Positions 51,799 through 60,574 of a stretch of 64,000 nt of DNA are shown piece by piece. Under the pieces are notes generated by a model. It was not told where the DNA came from and did not search any database. It saw only the letters and a list, made by a program, of their open reading frames with translations. Origin of the DNA: Bacteroidia bacterium (GTDB taxonomy: Bacteria; Bacteroidota; Bacteroidia; J057); NCBI GenBank assembly GCA_030430205.1, contig JAUIGE010000009.1:1-64000 (forward strand), given 5' to 3'. Positions within the stretch are counted from its first letter, which is position 1, and each line of letters begins with the position of its first letter. The position numbers were made by a program, and so were the translations under genes.

Positions 51799-52500
51799 CT
51801 AGCCCTCATAAACCTGCTGCATCAACTCCTGCTGATCGCTTTGGCCTATTTTATCCCAAACGACCTTGCCGTTTTTGATCCCTACAACCCTCGCCTGAGG
51901 CTGCAAATATTCCAGATCATGTGTGGCACAGATCACCAAATGGCTTTCGGCCAACTCTTCCAGCATGGCATAAAGCGTAGCTTTACTGAGAGGATCAAGC
52001 GATTGGGCTGGCTCATCGAGCAGCAAAACAGGGCTGTTTTGACAAAGGGCCCGCGCCAGATTGGCGCGTTGAAATTCGCCACCGGAAAGCTCGTCCATCG
52101 AGTGATGGCGAAAAGCCTGAATCTGCATTTTTTCGAGCGCCTGCTCGGCTATCTGCCTGTCCTCCTGGCTGTAATTTCCCAGCCAGTTGAGGTAGGGAAA
52201 CCTACCCATCTGTACAAAATCAAACACTTGTGTCCGAAAAGGAAGCTGGAGGCGTTGCGCCAGCAGGGCGATCTCCCGGGCTCTTTCGCGGGAAGAAAAA
52301 GTAGACAATTCTTGCGAATTTAAGCTGATGGTGCCGCGATAATTCACCATCCCGACGATAGCTTTCAGCAAACTGCTTTTTCCACTGCCATTCAGTCCTA
52401 TGAGGTAATTTAGTCCTCCTAAAAAACGAATAGAGACATCACACAGGATGTCTCTATTGCCAAAAGAAATGAATAAATTTTCAATAGATAAATTAGCCAT
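51799..52500 (-). CDS. FecE/BtuD-like ABC transporter ATP-binding protein
   Basis: A 233-residue ABC ATPase. Walker A GLNGSGKSSLL, Q-loop at ~83, signature LSGGEFQRANLARAL near 140, Walker B PVLLLDEPAQSLD, and switch His in ATHDLEYL. It resembles the ATPases of iron-siderophore, haem or cobalamin importers (FecCD-type). No permease or binding-protein gene is next to it; it converges with meaB. It may pair with a permease elsewhere. Confidence 0.85.
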   Translation of the reverse strand: MANLSIENLFISFGNRDILCDVSIRFLGGLNYLIGLNGSGKSSLLKAIVGMVNYRGTISLNSQELSTFSSRERAREIALLAQRLQLPFRTQVFDFVQMGRFPYLNWLGNYSQEDRQIAEQALEKMQIQAFRHHSMDELSGGEFQRANLARALCQNSPVLLLDEPAQSLDPLSKATLYAMLEELAESHLVICATHDLEYLQPQARVVGIKNGKVVWDKIGQSDQQELMQQVYEG

Positions 52501-52552
52501 AATGGCAAATCTAGTGATTTGCGATCAAGGAAATAAATGAATCAAACAAAGT

Positions 52553-52786
52553 CTAATATTCATCATCGTTGAAAAGGAAATCATCCTTTGTAGGATAATC
52601 TGGCCAAATTTCTTCGATTGAGCTATAGGTCACAGCTCCTGCGTCCTCATCTTCCTCCAGGTCAGCCAGGTTTTCCTCTACTTCTGCCGGAGCACCTGAC
52701 CTTCTTGCAAAGTCAATGAGCTCTTCTCTAGTCGCGGGCCAGGGAGCGTCCTCTAAATAAATTGCTAATTCTAATGTCCAATACAT
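52553..52786 (-). CDS. DUF2795-family small acidic protein
   Basis: A 77-residue, strongly acidic protein starting MYWTLELAIYLEDAPWPATREEL and ending YPTKDDFLFNDDEY. I recognise this sequence as the DUF2795 type, widespread in Bacteroidota with no known function. An upstream in-frame ATG at 52861 is inconsistent with family length. It is divergent from the BatA-type gene. Confidence 0.85.
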   Translation of the reverse strand: MYWTLELAIYLEDAPWPATREELIDFARRSGAPAEVEENLADLEEDEDAGAVTYSSIEEIWPDYPTKDDFLFNDDEY

Positions 52787-52926
52787 GGTTCTATGGTTCT
52801 TTAAATGCGCCGCAAATATATTAGATTTTAAGTCAAACGCAAGAAAAAATTTATGCAGCAAAAAGGGCGAAAAATCGTCGGTGAAAAAGAGTCCCTGAGC
52901 TTAGCTTATGTATAGTGGTAAAAATG

Positions 52927-52934
52927 TATATTTG
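52927..52934 (+). promoter_or_regulatory. -7 element before BatA-type gene
   Basis: TATATTTG matches the TAnnTTTG -7 box of Bacteroidota exactly. The expected TTTG -33 box is not clean. Distance to the ATG at 52977 is about 42 bases, suitable for a short leader. Confidence 0.4.
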
Positions 52935-52976
52935 CCGAATTGAGAGAAAAATGTGTGTAAAAAACCTGTTTAGGCC

Positions 52977-55037
52977 ATGACCTTTTTGAATCCCGCCATG
53001 TTTTGGGGCTTGACAGCTCTAGCTGTTCCAATCATTATTCACTTCTTTAATTTACAGCGTCCGAGGCAGATCCTCTTTAGCAATGTCGCTTTTGTCAAAG
53101 AGGTAAAAAAATCCATAGTAAGGCGTTTGCGGTTCCGCAAATGGTTGCTGCTGCTGCTGCGGCTTGCAGCCATCAGCTGTTTGGTTTTGGCTTTTGCCAA
53201 TCCGCTTATCACCTCCAACAGCAAGACCTGGATGCTGGGCAACCGCTCGCTGGCTATCGTCATTGACGATTCCTATAGCATGCAGGCAGGCAATGAAAAA
53301 GGGCCCTACTTCCAGCAAGCGAAAAAACTTTCGCAGGAAATCGTCAATACCTACGGTCAGCAGGATGAATTTCTCCTGATGCCCCTCAGCAGCATTCAGC
53401 TAAACGCCAACTTTGGCGACCAGCCAAGCGCCTTGCAGGACATCAAAGAGATGTCCATCGAGCAGGGCATACATGCCCACAGTGAGTTGCTTTCTTTTCG
53501 CAAGGAGATTTTTGCCAATGCCCAAAATACCGTCCAGGAGCTCTATTTCCTGAGCGATTTTCAGCGCTCCACGGTCATGGCTGACAGCGTACGGGTACAA
53601 TTGCTCGACACTTCTACCCTTGTCAAATACCTGCCTCTTGCCACCCGTGAGCAAAGCAACGTCTATGTCTCAGGCCAAAAAATCCTTTCTCAAATCATCG
53701 AAAAAGGAAAGCCTATCCAGCTCAAAATGACCCTTGTCAATGATGGCAACAAAAAGGTGAATGAACTGGGAGTCAGGGTTTTGCTAAATGACAAAGTTGT
53801 AGCCATTGCCAACCAGAGCCTGGAACCCAATACTTCCCTGGAATTGGAGATGAGCTTCACCCCAACTGAAAGCGGATGGCTCTCCGGGCATATCGAGCTC
53901 GACGACTATCCCATAGAATTTGACAACAAAAGGTACTTTTCCCTCTATGTACCAGAATCCGAAAAGGTACTGCTGGTGGAAGGCCAAAAATCCCGCAACC
54001 TGCATGTGCTTTATGCTGAGCTTTTTCAGCAGTTTGAAACCCAAATCATCAGCGAGCGCAATATCTCCAGCGTTCAGTTGAATGATTACAGGACGGTTGT
54101 ACTATTGGGGGTAAAGGAATTTTCCTCCGGCCTTGCGGATAAATTGACCCTTTTTCTGAATGAAGGCGGCAGCATCATGTTTTTTCCCGCTGACGAAATG
54201 AATCTCAGTGGTGCCAATGCCTTCTTCAACAACAGCGGCATAGGCAATTTGCAGGCACTGACAAGCGTGCAGGAAGGCATGAAGGCGCGTCTGGCAGAAT
54301 TGAACCATCCGCTTTTCGATGGCATTTTCACCAACGAGCGCAACAACCGCGAGTTTGACGCACCCAATGTGTACAAATACCATCCCATCAAGGTCAATAA
54401 CAACTCCATCCAGAATGAGATCATCAAAATGGAAAATGGCGATATTTTCCTGCTTGAATCCAAAATTGGAGACGGAATGATCTACACTTTTAGCGTGTTT
54501 CCCGGTGATTCCTGGACAGATTTTCATGTGAAAACCGTTTTTGCCCCTATCATTCTGCGTGCAACTCAAATCATGAGCCAGACGCAAAAACAGCAAATAG
54601 GACAGGAAATAGGCTATTTCCAGCCACACAGCCTGCGCACCTCCAGTCAAAACCAAATCCAAATGGTCGCCCAGGATGGCTTCAGCCTGATACCTGAACA
54701 GTATGTGCAGGGCGGCTCAACGATACTCAATTTTGAGAAGCTTGCCTTGAAAGAAGGCAATTACCGCATCATGCAGGGAGATTCCCTGCTGGAAATCATC
54801 TCCTTCAATATTTCCGATTACGAATCGAAACTGGACTTTATCGGAGTCGATCTTCTCCGCAAGCAACTCAATCAGGCCGGATATGAAGGGATTCAACTGC
54901 TGGAAGCCGATCCGGAAGATATCCGCCAGCGTGTTCAAATTGAAAAACAAGGCTTACCTTTGTGGAAATATTTTATCGTTTTTGCGCTCGTTTTTCTCCT
55001 TGCTGAGATTTTGATGCTTCGATTTGGAAAACAATAG
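52977..55037 (+). CDS. BatA/VWA-domain membrane protein
   Basis: A 686-residue protein. N-terminal BatA domain (1-78; MTFLNPAMFWGLTALAVPIIIHFFNLQRPR and a second span at ~58-76). A von Willebrand A-like region follows with MIDAS sequence DDSYS (97-101). A long central domain of beta strands and helices (~190-660) and a last membrane span (~663-684) complete it. BatA-type proteins occur in Bacteroides aerotolerance operons and alongside MoxR-type ATPases; no such partners lie here. It is the first gene of a run on the plus strand that includes the dihydroorotase-like and lipid A genes, but the gap before the next gene is 85 bases. Confidence 0.8.
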   Translation: MTFLNPAMFWGLTALAVPIIIHFFNLQRPRQILFSNVAFVKEVKKSIVRRLRFRKWLLLLLRLAAISCLVLAFANPLITSNSKTWMLGNRSLAIVIDDSYSMQAGNEKGPYFQQAKKLSQEIVNTYGQQDEFLLMPLSSIQLNANFGDQPSALQDIKEMSIEQGIHAHSELLSFRKEIFANAQNTVQELYFLSDFQRSTVMADSVRVQLLDTSTLVKYLPLATREQSNVYVSGQKILSQIIEKGKPIQLKMTLVNDGNKKVNELGVRVLLNDKVVAIANQSLEPNTSLELEMSFTPTESGWLSGHIELDDYPIEFDNKRYFSLYVPESEKVLLVEGQKSRNLHVLYAELFQQFETQIISERNISSVQLNDYRTVVLLGVKEFSSGLADKLTLFLNEGGSIMFFPADEMNLSGANAFFNNSGIGNLQALTSVQEGMKARLAELNHPLFDGIFTNERNNREFDAPNVYKYHPIKVNNNSIQNEIIKMENGDIFLLESKIGDGMIYTFSVFPGDSWTDFHVKTVFAPIILRATQIMSQTQKQQIGQEIGYFQPHSLRTSSQNQIQMVAQDGFSLIPEQYVQGGSTILNFEKLALKEGNYRIMQGDSLLEIISFNISDYESKLDFIGVDLLRKQLNQAGYEGIQLLEADPEDIRQRVQIEKQGLPLWKYFIVFALVFLLAEILMLRFGKQ

Positions 55038-55074
55038 AGGTTAATTGGCAGTCGGTAGTTTTCAGTAAACAGCA

Positions 55075-55102
55075 AAAACCCGAAACTCAAAACCCAAAAC
55101 TC
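55075..55102 (+). repeat. Heptad repeats before dihydroorotase-like gene
   Basis: Units AAAACCC, GAAACTC, AAAACCC, AAAACTC (consensus RAAACYC) lie 20 bases before the ATG at 55123. Period and consensus match the heptads before leuS (28416-28450). Confidence 0.8.
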
Positions 55103-55122
55103 AAAAAGTGTGAACCTTCTTT

Positions 55123-56373
55123 ATGCTGATACAAGGTGTAAAAATAATTGACCCGGAAAGTGCGTTTCACGCCCAAATCTGCGATTTGTTGATTGAAAAT
55201 GGGATAATTAGTGCGATAGGGAAGCCTGGCAGTTTGGCTGCTGATAAGGAAGAAGTTATTTCAGAAGAAGGGCTTCATGTTTCTCCTGCCTGGGTAGACA
55301 GCGGCGTAGTGCTGGCAGATCCCGGTTTTGAGCACAAAGAAAAGCTTGCTGCTTTGGCTAAAGCCGCCGCCTTCGGCGGTTTTGGTCGGGTAATTTGTTA
55401 CCCCAATACGGATCCCGTGATCGATCATGCCCAAATGATCCACGCCCTTCAGCAAAGAAGCAAGCCCCTACCGATCCATTTTCACTTTCTGGGAACCATC
55501 AGCAAAGGAGCCAAAGGCAAAGAGCTCGCCGAAGCCTATGACATGCAGCAGGCAGGTGCACTGGGTTTTTCTGACGGATTGCATCCCTTGCAATCTTCTG
55601 GCCTGATGCTCAGGGCTTTGCAATACTACCAGGCCTTCGAAGGCCTCCTGCTCAGCTACCCCGATGAGGAAAGCCTCAGCCATGGTGGCCAGATGAATGA
55701 AAGTGCACAAAGCGTCAAACTGGGCCTGAAGGGCATAGCCGAAATCGCCGAATCTTCCCGGATGGCAGAATTTCTGCAAATGCTGGACTATGCCGGCGGT
55801 CGGCTGCATGTGCAGCCGGTCAGTTCACCCCTGGCGCTGAACCTTATTCAGCAATTTCACTCGCCGGAGGCGAGTCTGACGGTCGGGGGCTCCATCGCCC
55901 ACCTCTGCTTTGACGACAGTGTTCTGTCGGAATTTGACGAAAATTTTAAGCTTTTCCCGCCCTTGCGGGATGCCTCCCAACTCAAAGCCTTGCAAAAAGG
56001 CTTGCAGGACGGTCTGTACGATCTCCTTTTCAGCGGACATTACGCACAGAGTCTGGAAGAAAAGCAATTGGAATTTGCCAGGGCTGAGCCAGGCATGTTG
56101 ATGCTGCAAACAGCTTTTTCAATTGCTAATAAGCATTTAGTGAAAAGCGGAATCATTTCTCTCGATACATTGATACATTTGCTCAGCCACGGCCCCCGAA
56201 AGGTTTTTGGGCTACCATCCTGTAGCATCGCTGTGGGCCAAAAAGCTGAGTTAACGCTGTTCCAGCCTGAAGCAAAATGGACATTTAGCAGAAATCATCT
56301 TTTTTCTCCTGCTCAAAACTCTCCATTTTTGGGGCAAGAGCTTGAAGGAAAAGTGCTTAGGGTGATTTGTTAA
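55123..56373 (+). CDS. Dihydroorotase homologue lacking metal ligands (probably inactive)
   Basis: A 416-residue amidohydrolase-fold protein. The alignment pattern of dihydroorotase is intact (GFEHKEKLAALAKAAAFGGFGRVICYPNTDPVID ... DEESLSHGGQMNES ... FGLPSCSIAVGQKAELTLF), but the zinc ligands are not. DxHxH of the first strand is D59-S-G-V-V, so both His are lost. The HAED segment reads SYPDE, and the catalytic Asp position reads FSGHYAQS instead of SDH. It cannot be a normal dihydroorotase. Non-catalytic dihydroorotase-like proteins are known to scaffold aspartate transcarbamoylase in some bacteria; here that is an inference. It is followed by lpxD, 21 bases away. Confidence 0.88.
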   Translation: MLIQGVKIIDPESAFHAQICDLLIENGIISAIGKPGSLAADKEEVISEEGLHVSPAWVDSGVVLADPGFEHKEKLAALAKAAAFGGFGRVICYPNTDPVIDHAQMIHALQQRSKPLPIHFHFLGTISKGAKGKELAEAYDMQQAGALGFSDGLHPLQSSGLMLRALQYYQAFEGLLLSYPDEESLSHGGQMNESAQSVKLGLKGIAEIAESSRMAEFLQMLDYAGGRLHVQPVSSPLALNLIQQFHSPEASLTVGGSIAHLCFDDSVLSEFDENFKLFPPLRDASQLKALQKGLQDGLYDLLFSGHYAQSLEEKQLEFARAEPGMLMLQTAFSIANKHLVKSGIISLDTLIHLLSHGPRKVFGLPSCSIAVGQKAELTLFQPEAKWTFSRNHLFSPAQNSPFLGQELEGKVLRVIC

Positions 56374-56394
56374 GGAATAGAAAGAACACACAAC

Positions 56395-57441
56395 ATGAAG
56401 TTTACACTTGGGCAAATTGCTGCCATTCTCCATGCCAAACTTGAAGGAAATCCAGAGACAGAAATATCTGATTTATCCAAAATTCAGGAAGGGCATGCAG
56501 GCAGCCTGAGTTTTCTGGCCAATCCCAAATACCTTCCTTATATCTATACTACCCAGGCTTCTGCGGTCATTGTCCAGGAGGATTTTGAGCCGCAGGAAGC
56601 GCTTCAAACCGCTTTATTGCGGGTAAAAGATCCTTATGCTGCCTTTACCTTTTTGCTACAAAAGGTGGCCGAACTTCAGCGTCGCCCCAAATCCGGGATC
56701 GAAAAACACGCCTTTATCGCAGATAGCGCTCAGGTGGCAGCAAGCGCCTATGTAGGTGCATTTTCCTACATCGCCGAAGGCGCTGTGATTGGAGAAGGCG
56801 CACAGATTCACCCACAGGTGTATATAGGCGAAGGCGCGCATATCGGCGCTGGAAGCGTTATTTTTCCCCATAGCACCATCTACCACCAGACGGTGGTGGG
56901 CGCAAATTGTATCATCCATGCCGGTGCCTGCATCGGCAGTGATGGCTTTGGTTTTGCGCCGCAGGCAGACGGCAGCTTTCAAAAAATACCCCAATTGGGC
57001 AGGGTCGTGCTGGAAGATGAAGTGGAAATCGGCGCCAATAGCTGTATTGACCGAGCGACTTTGGGAGATACCCTGGTCAAAAAAGGGGTCAAACTCGATA
57101 ACCTGGTCCAGATCGCCCACAATGTGGAGATCGGGTCCAACTCCGTCATCGCCGCCCAAAGCGGCATCGCAGGTAGCACTACCCTGGAAGAAAATTGTAT
57201 GCTGGGAGGCCAGGTGGGCGTAGTGGGGCATTTGACCTTGGCAAAAGGCAGCAAAATAGACGCCCAATCTGGCGTCAATAAATCCATAAAAGAACCCGGA
57301 CAGGCTTTCAGAGGCTCTCCTATTCAGTTATTCCGCGATCAGTTGCGATCCGAAATGGTTTTTCGCAAATTGGCCGATATGTACCAGCAAATGGATAGGC
57401 TGGAAAAAAGGCTGGAAGAGCTGGAAAGTCCATCTATTTAA
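56395..57441 (+). CDS. lpxD: UDP-3-O-(acyl)glucosamine N-acyltransferase LpxD
   Basis: A 348-residue left-handed beta-helix acyltransferase, third enzyme of lipid A synthesis. An N-terminal uridine-binding domain (1-100) precedes hexapeptide repeats (~108-310: [17 protein letters not shown]..., [24 protein letters not shown]) with catalytic His around 245, then a short C-terminal helical tail. Length is usual. First of a lipid A cluster with lpxC/fabZ and lpxA, all on the plus strand. Confidence 0.97.
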   Translation: MKFTLGQIAAILHAKLEGNPETEISDLSKIQEGHAGSLSFLANPKYLPYIYTTQASAVIVQEDFEPQEALQTALLRVKDPYAAFTFLLQKVAELQRRPKSGIEKHAFIADSAQVAASAYVGAFSYIAEGAVIGEGAQIHPQVYIGEGAHIGAGSVIFPHSTIYHQTVVGANCIIHAGACIGSDGFGFAPQADGSFQKIPQLGRVVLEDEVEIGANSCIDRATLGDTLVKKGVKLDNLVQIAHNVEIGSNSVIAAQSGIAGSTTLEENCMLGGQVGVVGHLTLAKGSKIDAQSGVNKSIKEPGQAFRGSPIQLFRDQLRSEMVFRKLADMYQQMDRLEKRLEELESPSI

Positions 57442-57480
57442 AATGCAGTCGCAAAAAGCGTTTTTCTTAAAAACAAAATG

Positions 57481-57488
57481 TAAATTTG
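57481..57488 (+). promoter_or_regulatory. -7 element before lpxC/fabZ
   Basis: TAAATTTG matches the TAnnTTTG -7 box exactly, 41 bases before the lpxC ATG (57529). A T-rich stretch at 57461-57465 could serve as a poor -33. This would give an internal promoter so that lpxC/fabZ and lpxA can be expressed apart from lpxD. Confidence 0.4.
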
Positions 57489-57528
57489 CGGCGCTTATAC
57501 CCATCAGCTAAATATTTGTTTCTTGGTT

Positions 57529-58914
57529 ATGCAACAACACACCATTCAAAAAACAGTAAGCGTTTCAGGCGTTGGCCTCCACACGGGAGTGAATGTAACA
57601 ATGACGTTCAAACCTGCTCCTGCAAATCACGGTTACGTTTTTAAGCGAATGGATTTGGAATCCCAGCCTCTTGTCAAGGCAGAGGTAGAAAATGTCGTAG
57701 ACACTTCCCGGGGAACCACGATCGCCGAAAACGGCGCTCAAATCCACACCGTAGAGCACACCCTGGCCGCCCTTGTAGGCCTCCAGATAGACAATATCCT
57801 CATCGAACTCGATGGCCCTGAGCCGCCCATCATGGATGGCAGCGCCAGAGATTTTACAGCAGCTTTGCTGGAAGCCGGGCTCGAAGAGCAGGAGGCTGAA
57901 CGCGAAATATTTGTTTTGGAAACACCCGTTCACTACCACGATGGAGAGCGGGGCGTGGAGTTGGCAGTATTGCCATCAGAAGCTTTTCACGCATCGGTTA
58001 TGATAGACTATAATTCCGATGTTTTGCCGCCTCAGCACGTTAGCCTTCCTGCCATGGAAGATTTTCCCAAATACTTTGCTGACGCCCGTACCTTTTGCTT
58101 TTTGCATGAGCTGGAAGCGCTTTCTGAAGCGGATTTGATCAAAGGGGGCACATTGGAAAATGCCATCGTGCTCGTAGACAGGGAGATCAGCGAAGAAGAA
58201 CTGGATCGTCTCTGCAAGCTTTTCAACAAGCCCAAAATGGAGGTGCGCCGTGGCGTCCTCAACAATGTGGGCCTGCGCTATGATGACGAGCCTGCCCGTC
58301 ATAAAATGCTTGACCTGATGGGCGATCTCGCCCTGGTGGGTATGCCCATCAAAGGCCATATCATGGCCGCCCGTCCCGGCCACAAAGCCAACGTAGAATT
58401 GGCCAAACTGATCAAGGCAGAAATCAAGAAAAAGCGCATCACCGACAGATATCAATCTGATAAAGTCAAAGGGGTAGTTTTTGACATCAACGCGATTCAA
58501 AAAATCCTGCCCCATCGTTATCCTTTCCTTTTAGTGGACAAAATCACCCATTTCGCAGAAAACAGCATCACAGGGGTAAAAAATGTCACCATCAATGAGC
58601 CTTTCTTTATGGGACATTTTGAAGGAAATCCCATCATGCCAGGCGTGCTTCAATTAGAAGCCATGGCCCAGGTGGGTGGAGTACTTTTGTTAAATACCGT
58701 TGAAGATCCTTCTACAGTTTGGGTTTATTTTGTTGCCATAGACAACGCAAGATTTAAAAAGCCAGTTATACCAGGTGATACGCTCATCTTCGAATTGGAA
58801 ATGGTTGCTTTGAAAAGGGGAATATGTAAAATGAAAGGAAAAGCATTAGTGGACGGTAAGGTTGTTTGCTCGGCAGATCTCGTTGCCAGCCTCGTCCCAA
58901 AAAACAAAGCATGA
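57529..58914 (+). CDS. lpxC/fabZ: Fused UDP-3-O-acyl-GlcNAc deacetylase and 3-hydroxyacyl-ACP dehydratase (LpxC/FabZ)
   Basis: 461 residues. The LpxC zinc deacetylase occupies ~1-305: VEHTLAAL (His77), HKMLDLMGDLALVG with the other zinc-binding His and Asp. The FabZ dehydratase occupies ~315-461: ILPHRYPFLLVDKI with catalytic His, and FEGNPIMPGVLQLEAMAQ with catalytic Glu. This fusion is a Bacteroidota/Chlorobi trait. Joins lipid A synthesis to fatty acid elongation. ATG at 57529 is preferred; an in-frame TTG is present at 57523. The stop overlaps the lpxA ATG (ATGA, 58911-58914), so these are translationally coupled. Confidence 0.97.
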   Translation: MQQHTIQKTVSVSGVGLHTGVNVTMTFKPAPANHGYVFKRMDLESQPLVKAEVENVVDTSRGTTIAENGAQIHTVEHTLAALVGLQIDNILIELDGPEPPIMDGSARDFTAALLEAGLEEQEAEREIFVLETPVHYHDGERGVELAVLPSEAFHASVMIDYNSDVLPPQHVSLPAMEDFPKYFADARTFCFLHELEALSEADLIKGGTLENAIVLVDREISEEELDRLCKLFNKPKMEVRRGVLNNVGLRYDDEPARHKMLDLMGDLALVGMPIKGHIMAARPGHKANVELAKLIKAEIKKKRITDRYQSDKVKGVVFDINAIQKILPHRYPFLLVDKITHFAENSITGVKNVTINEPFFMGHFEGNPIMPGVLQLEAMAQVGGVLLLNTVEDPSTVWVYFVAIDNARFKKPVIPGDTLIFELEMVALKRGICKMKGKALVDGKVVCSADLVASLVPKNKA

Positions 58915-59948
58915 CAGAAAAAAATTCCACACCATCCTACAGCCTGGCTCTGGTTCATCCTCAGGCTAAAATTCACGCCAACGTAAAAATTGCTCCTTAT
59001 GCTATCATTGAAGCCGAAGTAGAAATCGGAGAAGGTTCCTACATCGGTACAAATGTCGTTATTCAAAAAGGAGTAAAAATTGGGAAAGGTGTGCGCATCG
59101 GCCCAAATACGGTCATCACCCCCGATACCCAGCAATTGGAATTCTGGCGGGAAGCCTCTGAAACCCCCGTTTACGCCTTAGGAAATGTCCCCCGGATCAC
59201 CATCGGTGACCACGTCCATATCGAGCCCAATGTCACCATCCATGGGGAAGTGACCATTGGCGCAAAATCCTGGATCGGTTCCAATGTCACCATTTATGAT
59301 GGTGCTCGGATTGGCAAAAATTGCAAAATATTTGCTGGGGCAGTCCTTTCTGCCATTCCTCAGGACCTCAAATTTGTGGGCGAAAAGACCACCCTGGAGA
59401 TAGGGGAAGGTACTACCATCCGCGAATGTGCCACCCTCAACCGAGGCACTCAAGCCTACGGCAAAACCGTTATCGGCAAGGATTGCCTCCTGATGGCTTA
59501 TGTGCATGTAGCACATGACTGCATCATTGGCGACCGTGTCGTCATGGCTAACTCCGTCAACCTGGCAGGCCATGTCGAGATCGAAGATGACGCCCTGATG
59601 GGCGGCACCTCTGCTGTGCAGCAGTTCATCAAAATCGGCAAACATGCCTTCATCACCGGAGGTTCCAAAGTGCGGAAAGATGTTCCACCTTACATCAAGG
59701 TGGGCCGCGAACCTGTTCAATACCAGGGCGTTAACTCCATCGGATTGCGAAGAAAAGGCATGACCGCTGAAAAAATCAACGAGGTCATGGAGATCTACCG
59801 CCATATCTTCAATTCAGGCATGAACAATTCTGAAGCGATGGATTATATCGAGCAGAATGTCCCCTATTCTGAAGAACGAGACTATATTGTAAGGTTTATT
59901 CGCACTTCTGAAAGAGGGATTGTAAAGGGAGTTAGTTCGAAATCTTAA
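58911..59948 (+). CDS. lpxA: Acyl-ACP-UDP-GlcNAc acyltransferase LpxA, N-terminally enlarged
   Basis: A 345-residue left-handed beta-helix enzyme catalysing the first lipid A step; E. coli LpxA has 262. The normal C-terminal two thirds are clear (SAIPQDLKFVGEKT ..., catalytic His in AYVHVAHDCIIGD, and RSTRG-like ending FIRTSERGIVKG). The extra ~78 residues lie near the N-terminus: coils at ~45-70 (IGTNVVIQKGVKIGKGVRIG) are repeated at ~122-147 (IGSNVTIYDGARIGKNCKIF), separated by a loop TPDTQQLEFWREASETP and further hexads. So the helix is longer by several coils. Start chosen at ATG 58911 (ATGA overlap with lpxC stop); a TTG in the same frame at 58866 lies within lpxC. Function as LpxA is expected because of operon context. 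Confidence 0.92.
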   Translation: MTEKNSTPSYSLALVHPQAKIHANVKIAPYAIIEAEVEIGEGSYIGTNVVIQKGVKIGKGVRIGPNTVITPDTQQLEFWREASETPVYALGNVPRITIGDHVHIEPNVTIHGEVTIGAKSWIGSNVTIYDGARIGKNCKIFAGAVLSAIPQDLKFVGEKTTLEIGEGTTIRECATLNRGTQAYGKTVIGKDCLLMAYVHVAHDCIIGDRVVMANSVNLAGHVEIEDDALMGGTSAVQQFIKIGKHAFITGGSKVRKDVPPYIKVGREPVQYQGVNSIGLRRKGMTAEKINEVMEIYRHIFNSGMNNSEAMDYIEQNVPYSEERDYIVRFIRTSERGIVKGVSSKS

Positions 59949-59967
59949 GAAGATTAGCGCATTCCTC

Positions 59968-60573
59968 ATGAACATTTTCCTCCAGGATATTGGAAAAAAG
60001 TTTTACGGTCGCTGGCTTTTTCGGGAAATCCAACAGGATTTGAAAGCAGGCGAGCGGCTCGCTTTGGTGGGTTCCAATGGCTCCGGCAAAAGCACCTTGC
60101 TTCGCATCATTGCAGGGCAGATGAACCCTTCTGAAGGAAGGGTGATCTATCAGCTAAATGGAAAGAAACTCAACGCAGAGCACTTTTTCCAGCATCTGAG
60201 CTGGTCGGGTCCTTATATAGAATTGTACCAGGATCTCACCTTTGCCGAACATCTGCGTTTGCATTTTCGCTTCAAAAAATGCCTGTTCGACCAAGCTGAA
60301 GAGATCATAGATCTGCTTCATCTCAGACCGCATAAAGACAAAAAGCTTCGCTTTTACTCCTCCGGCATGCAGCAGCGTGCCAAGGTGGGCCTTGCCCTTT
60401 TCACCCAATCCCGCCTCCTGCTGCTCGATGAGCCCACCAGCAATATGGATAGCGAAAATGCATCCCGCATGCTGGAGTTGATCGAAACACATCTCGGAGA
60501 CCGAATCCTGGTACTCGCTTCCAATATGGAAAGAGAATTTCATACCTTTGAAAAGGTTTTGAGATTGAATTGA
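59968..60573 (+). CDS. ABC transporter ATP-binding protein, CcmA-like
   Basis: A 201-residue ABC ATPase, short. Walker A GSNGSGKSTLL (~35), Q-loop near 70, signature YSSGMQQRAKVGLAL, Walker B LLLLDEPTSNMD, and a switch region with ASNMEREF in place of a typical His. It resembles haem exporter CcmA and other short ABC-2 ATPases. No permease gene is next to it. It follows lpxA by 19 bases and runs with one base into the dipeptidase gene. It may power export of an envelope component (inferred). Confidence 0.82.
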   Translation: MNIFLQDIGKKFYGRWLFREIQQDLKAGERLALVGSNGSGKSTLLRIIAGQMNPSEGRVIYQLNGKKLNAEHFFQHLSWSGPYIELYQDLTFAEHLRLHFRFKKCLFDQAEEIIDLLHLRPHKDKKLRFYSSGMQQRAKVGLALFTQSRLLLLDEPTSNMDSENASRMLELIETHLGDRILVLASNMEREFHTFEKVLRLN

Positions 60574-60574
60574 T

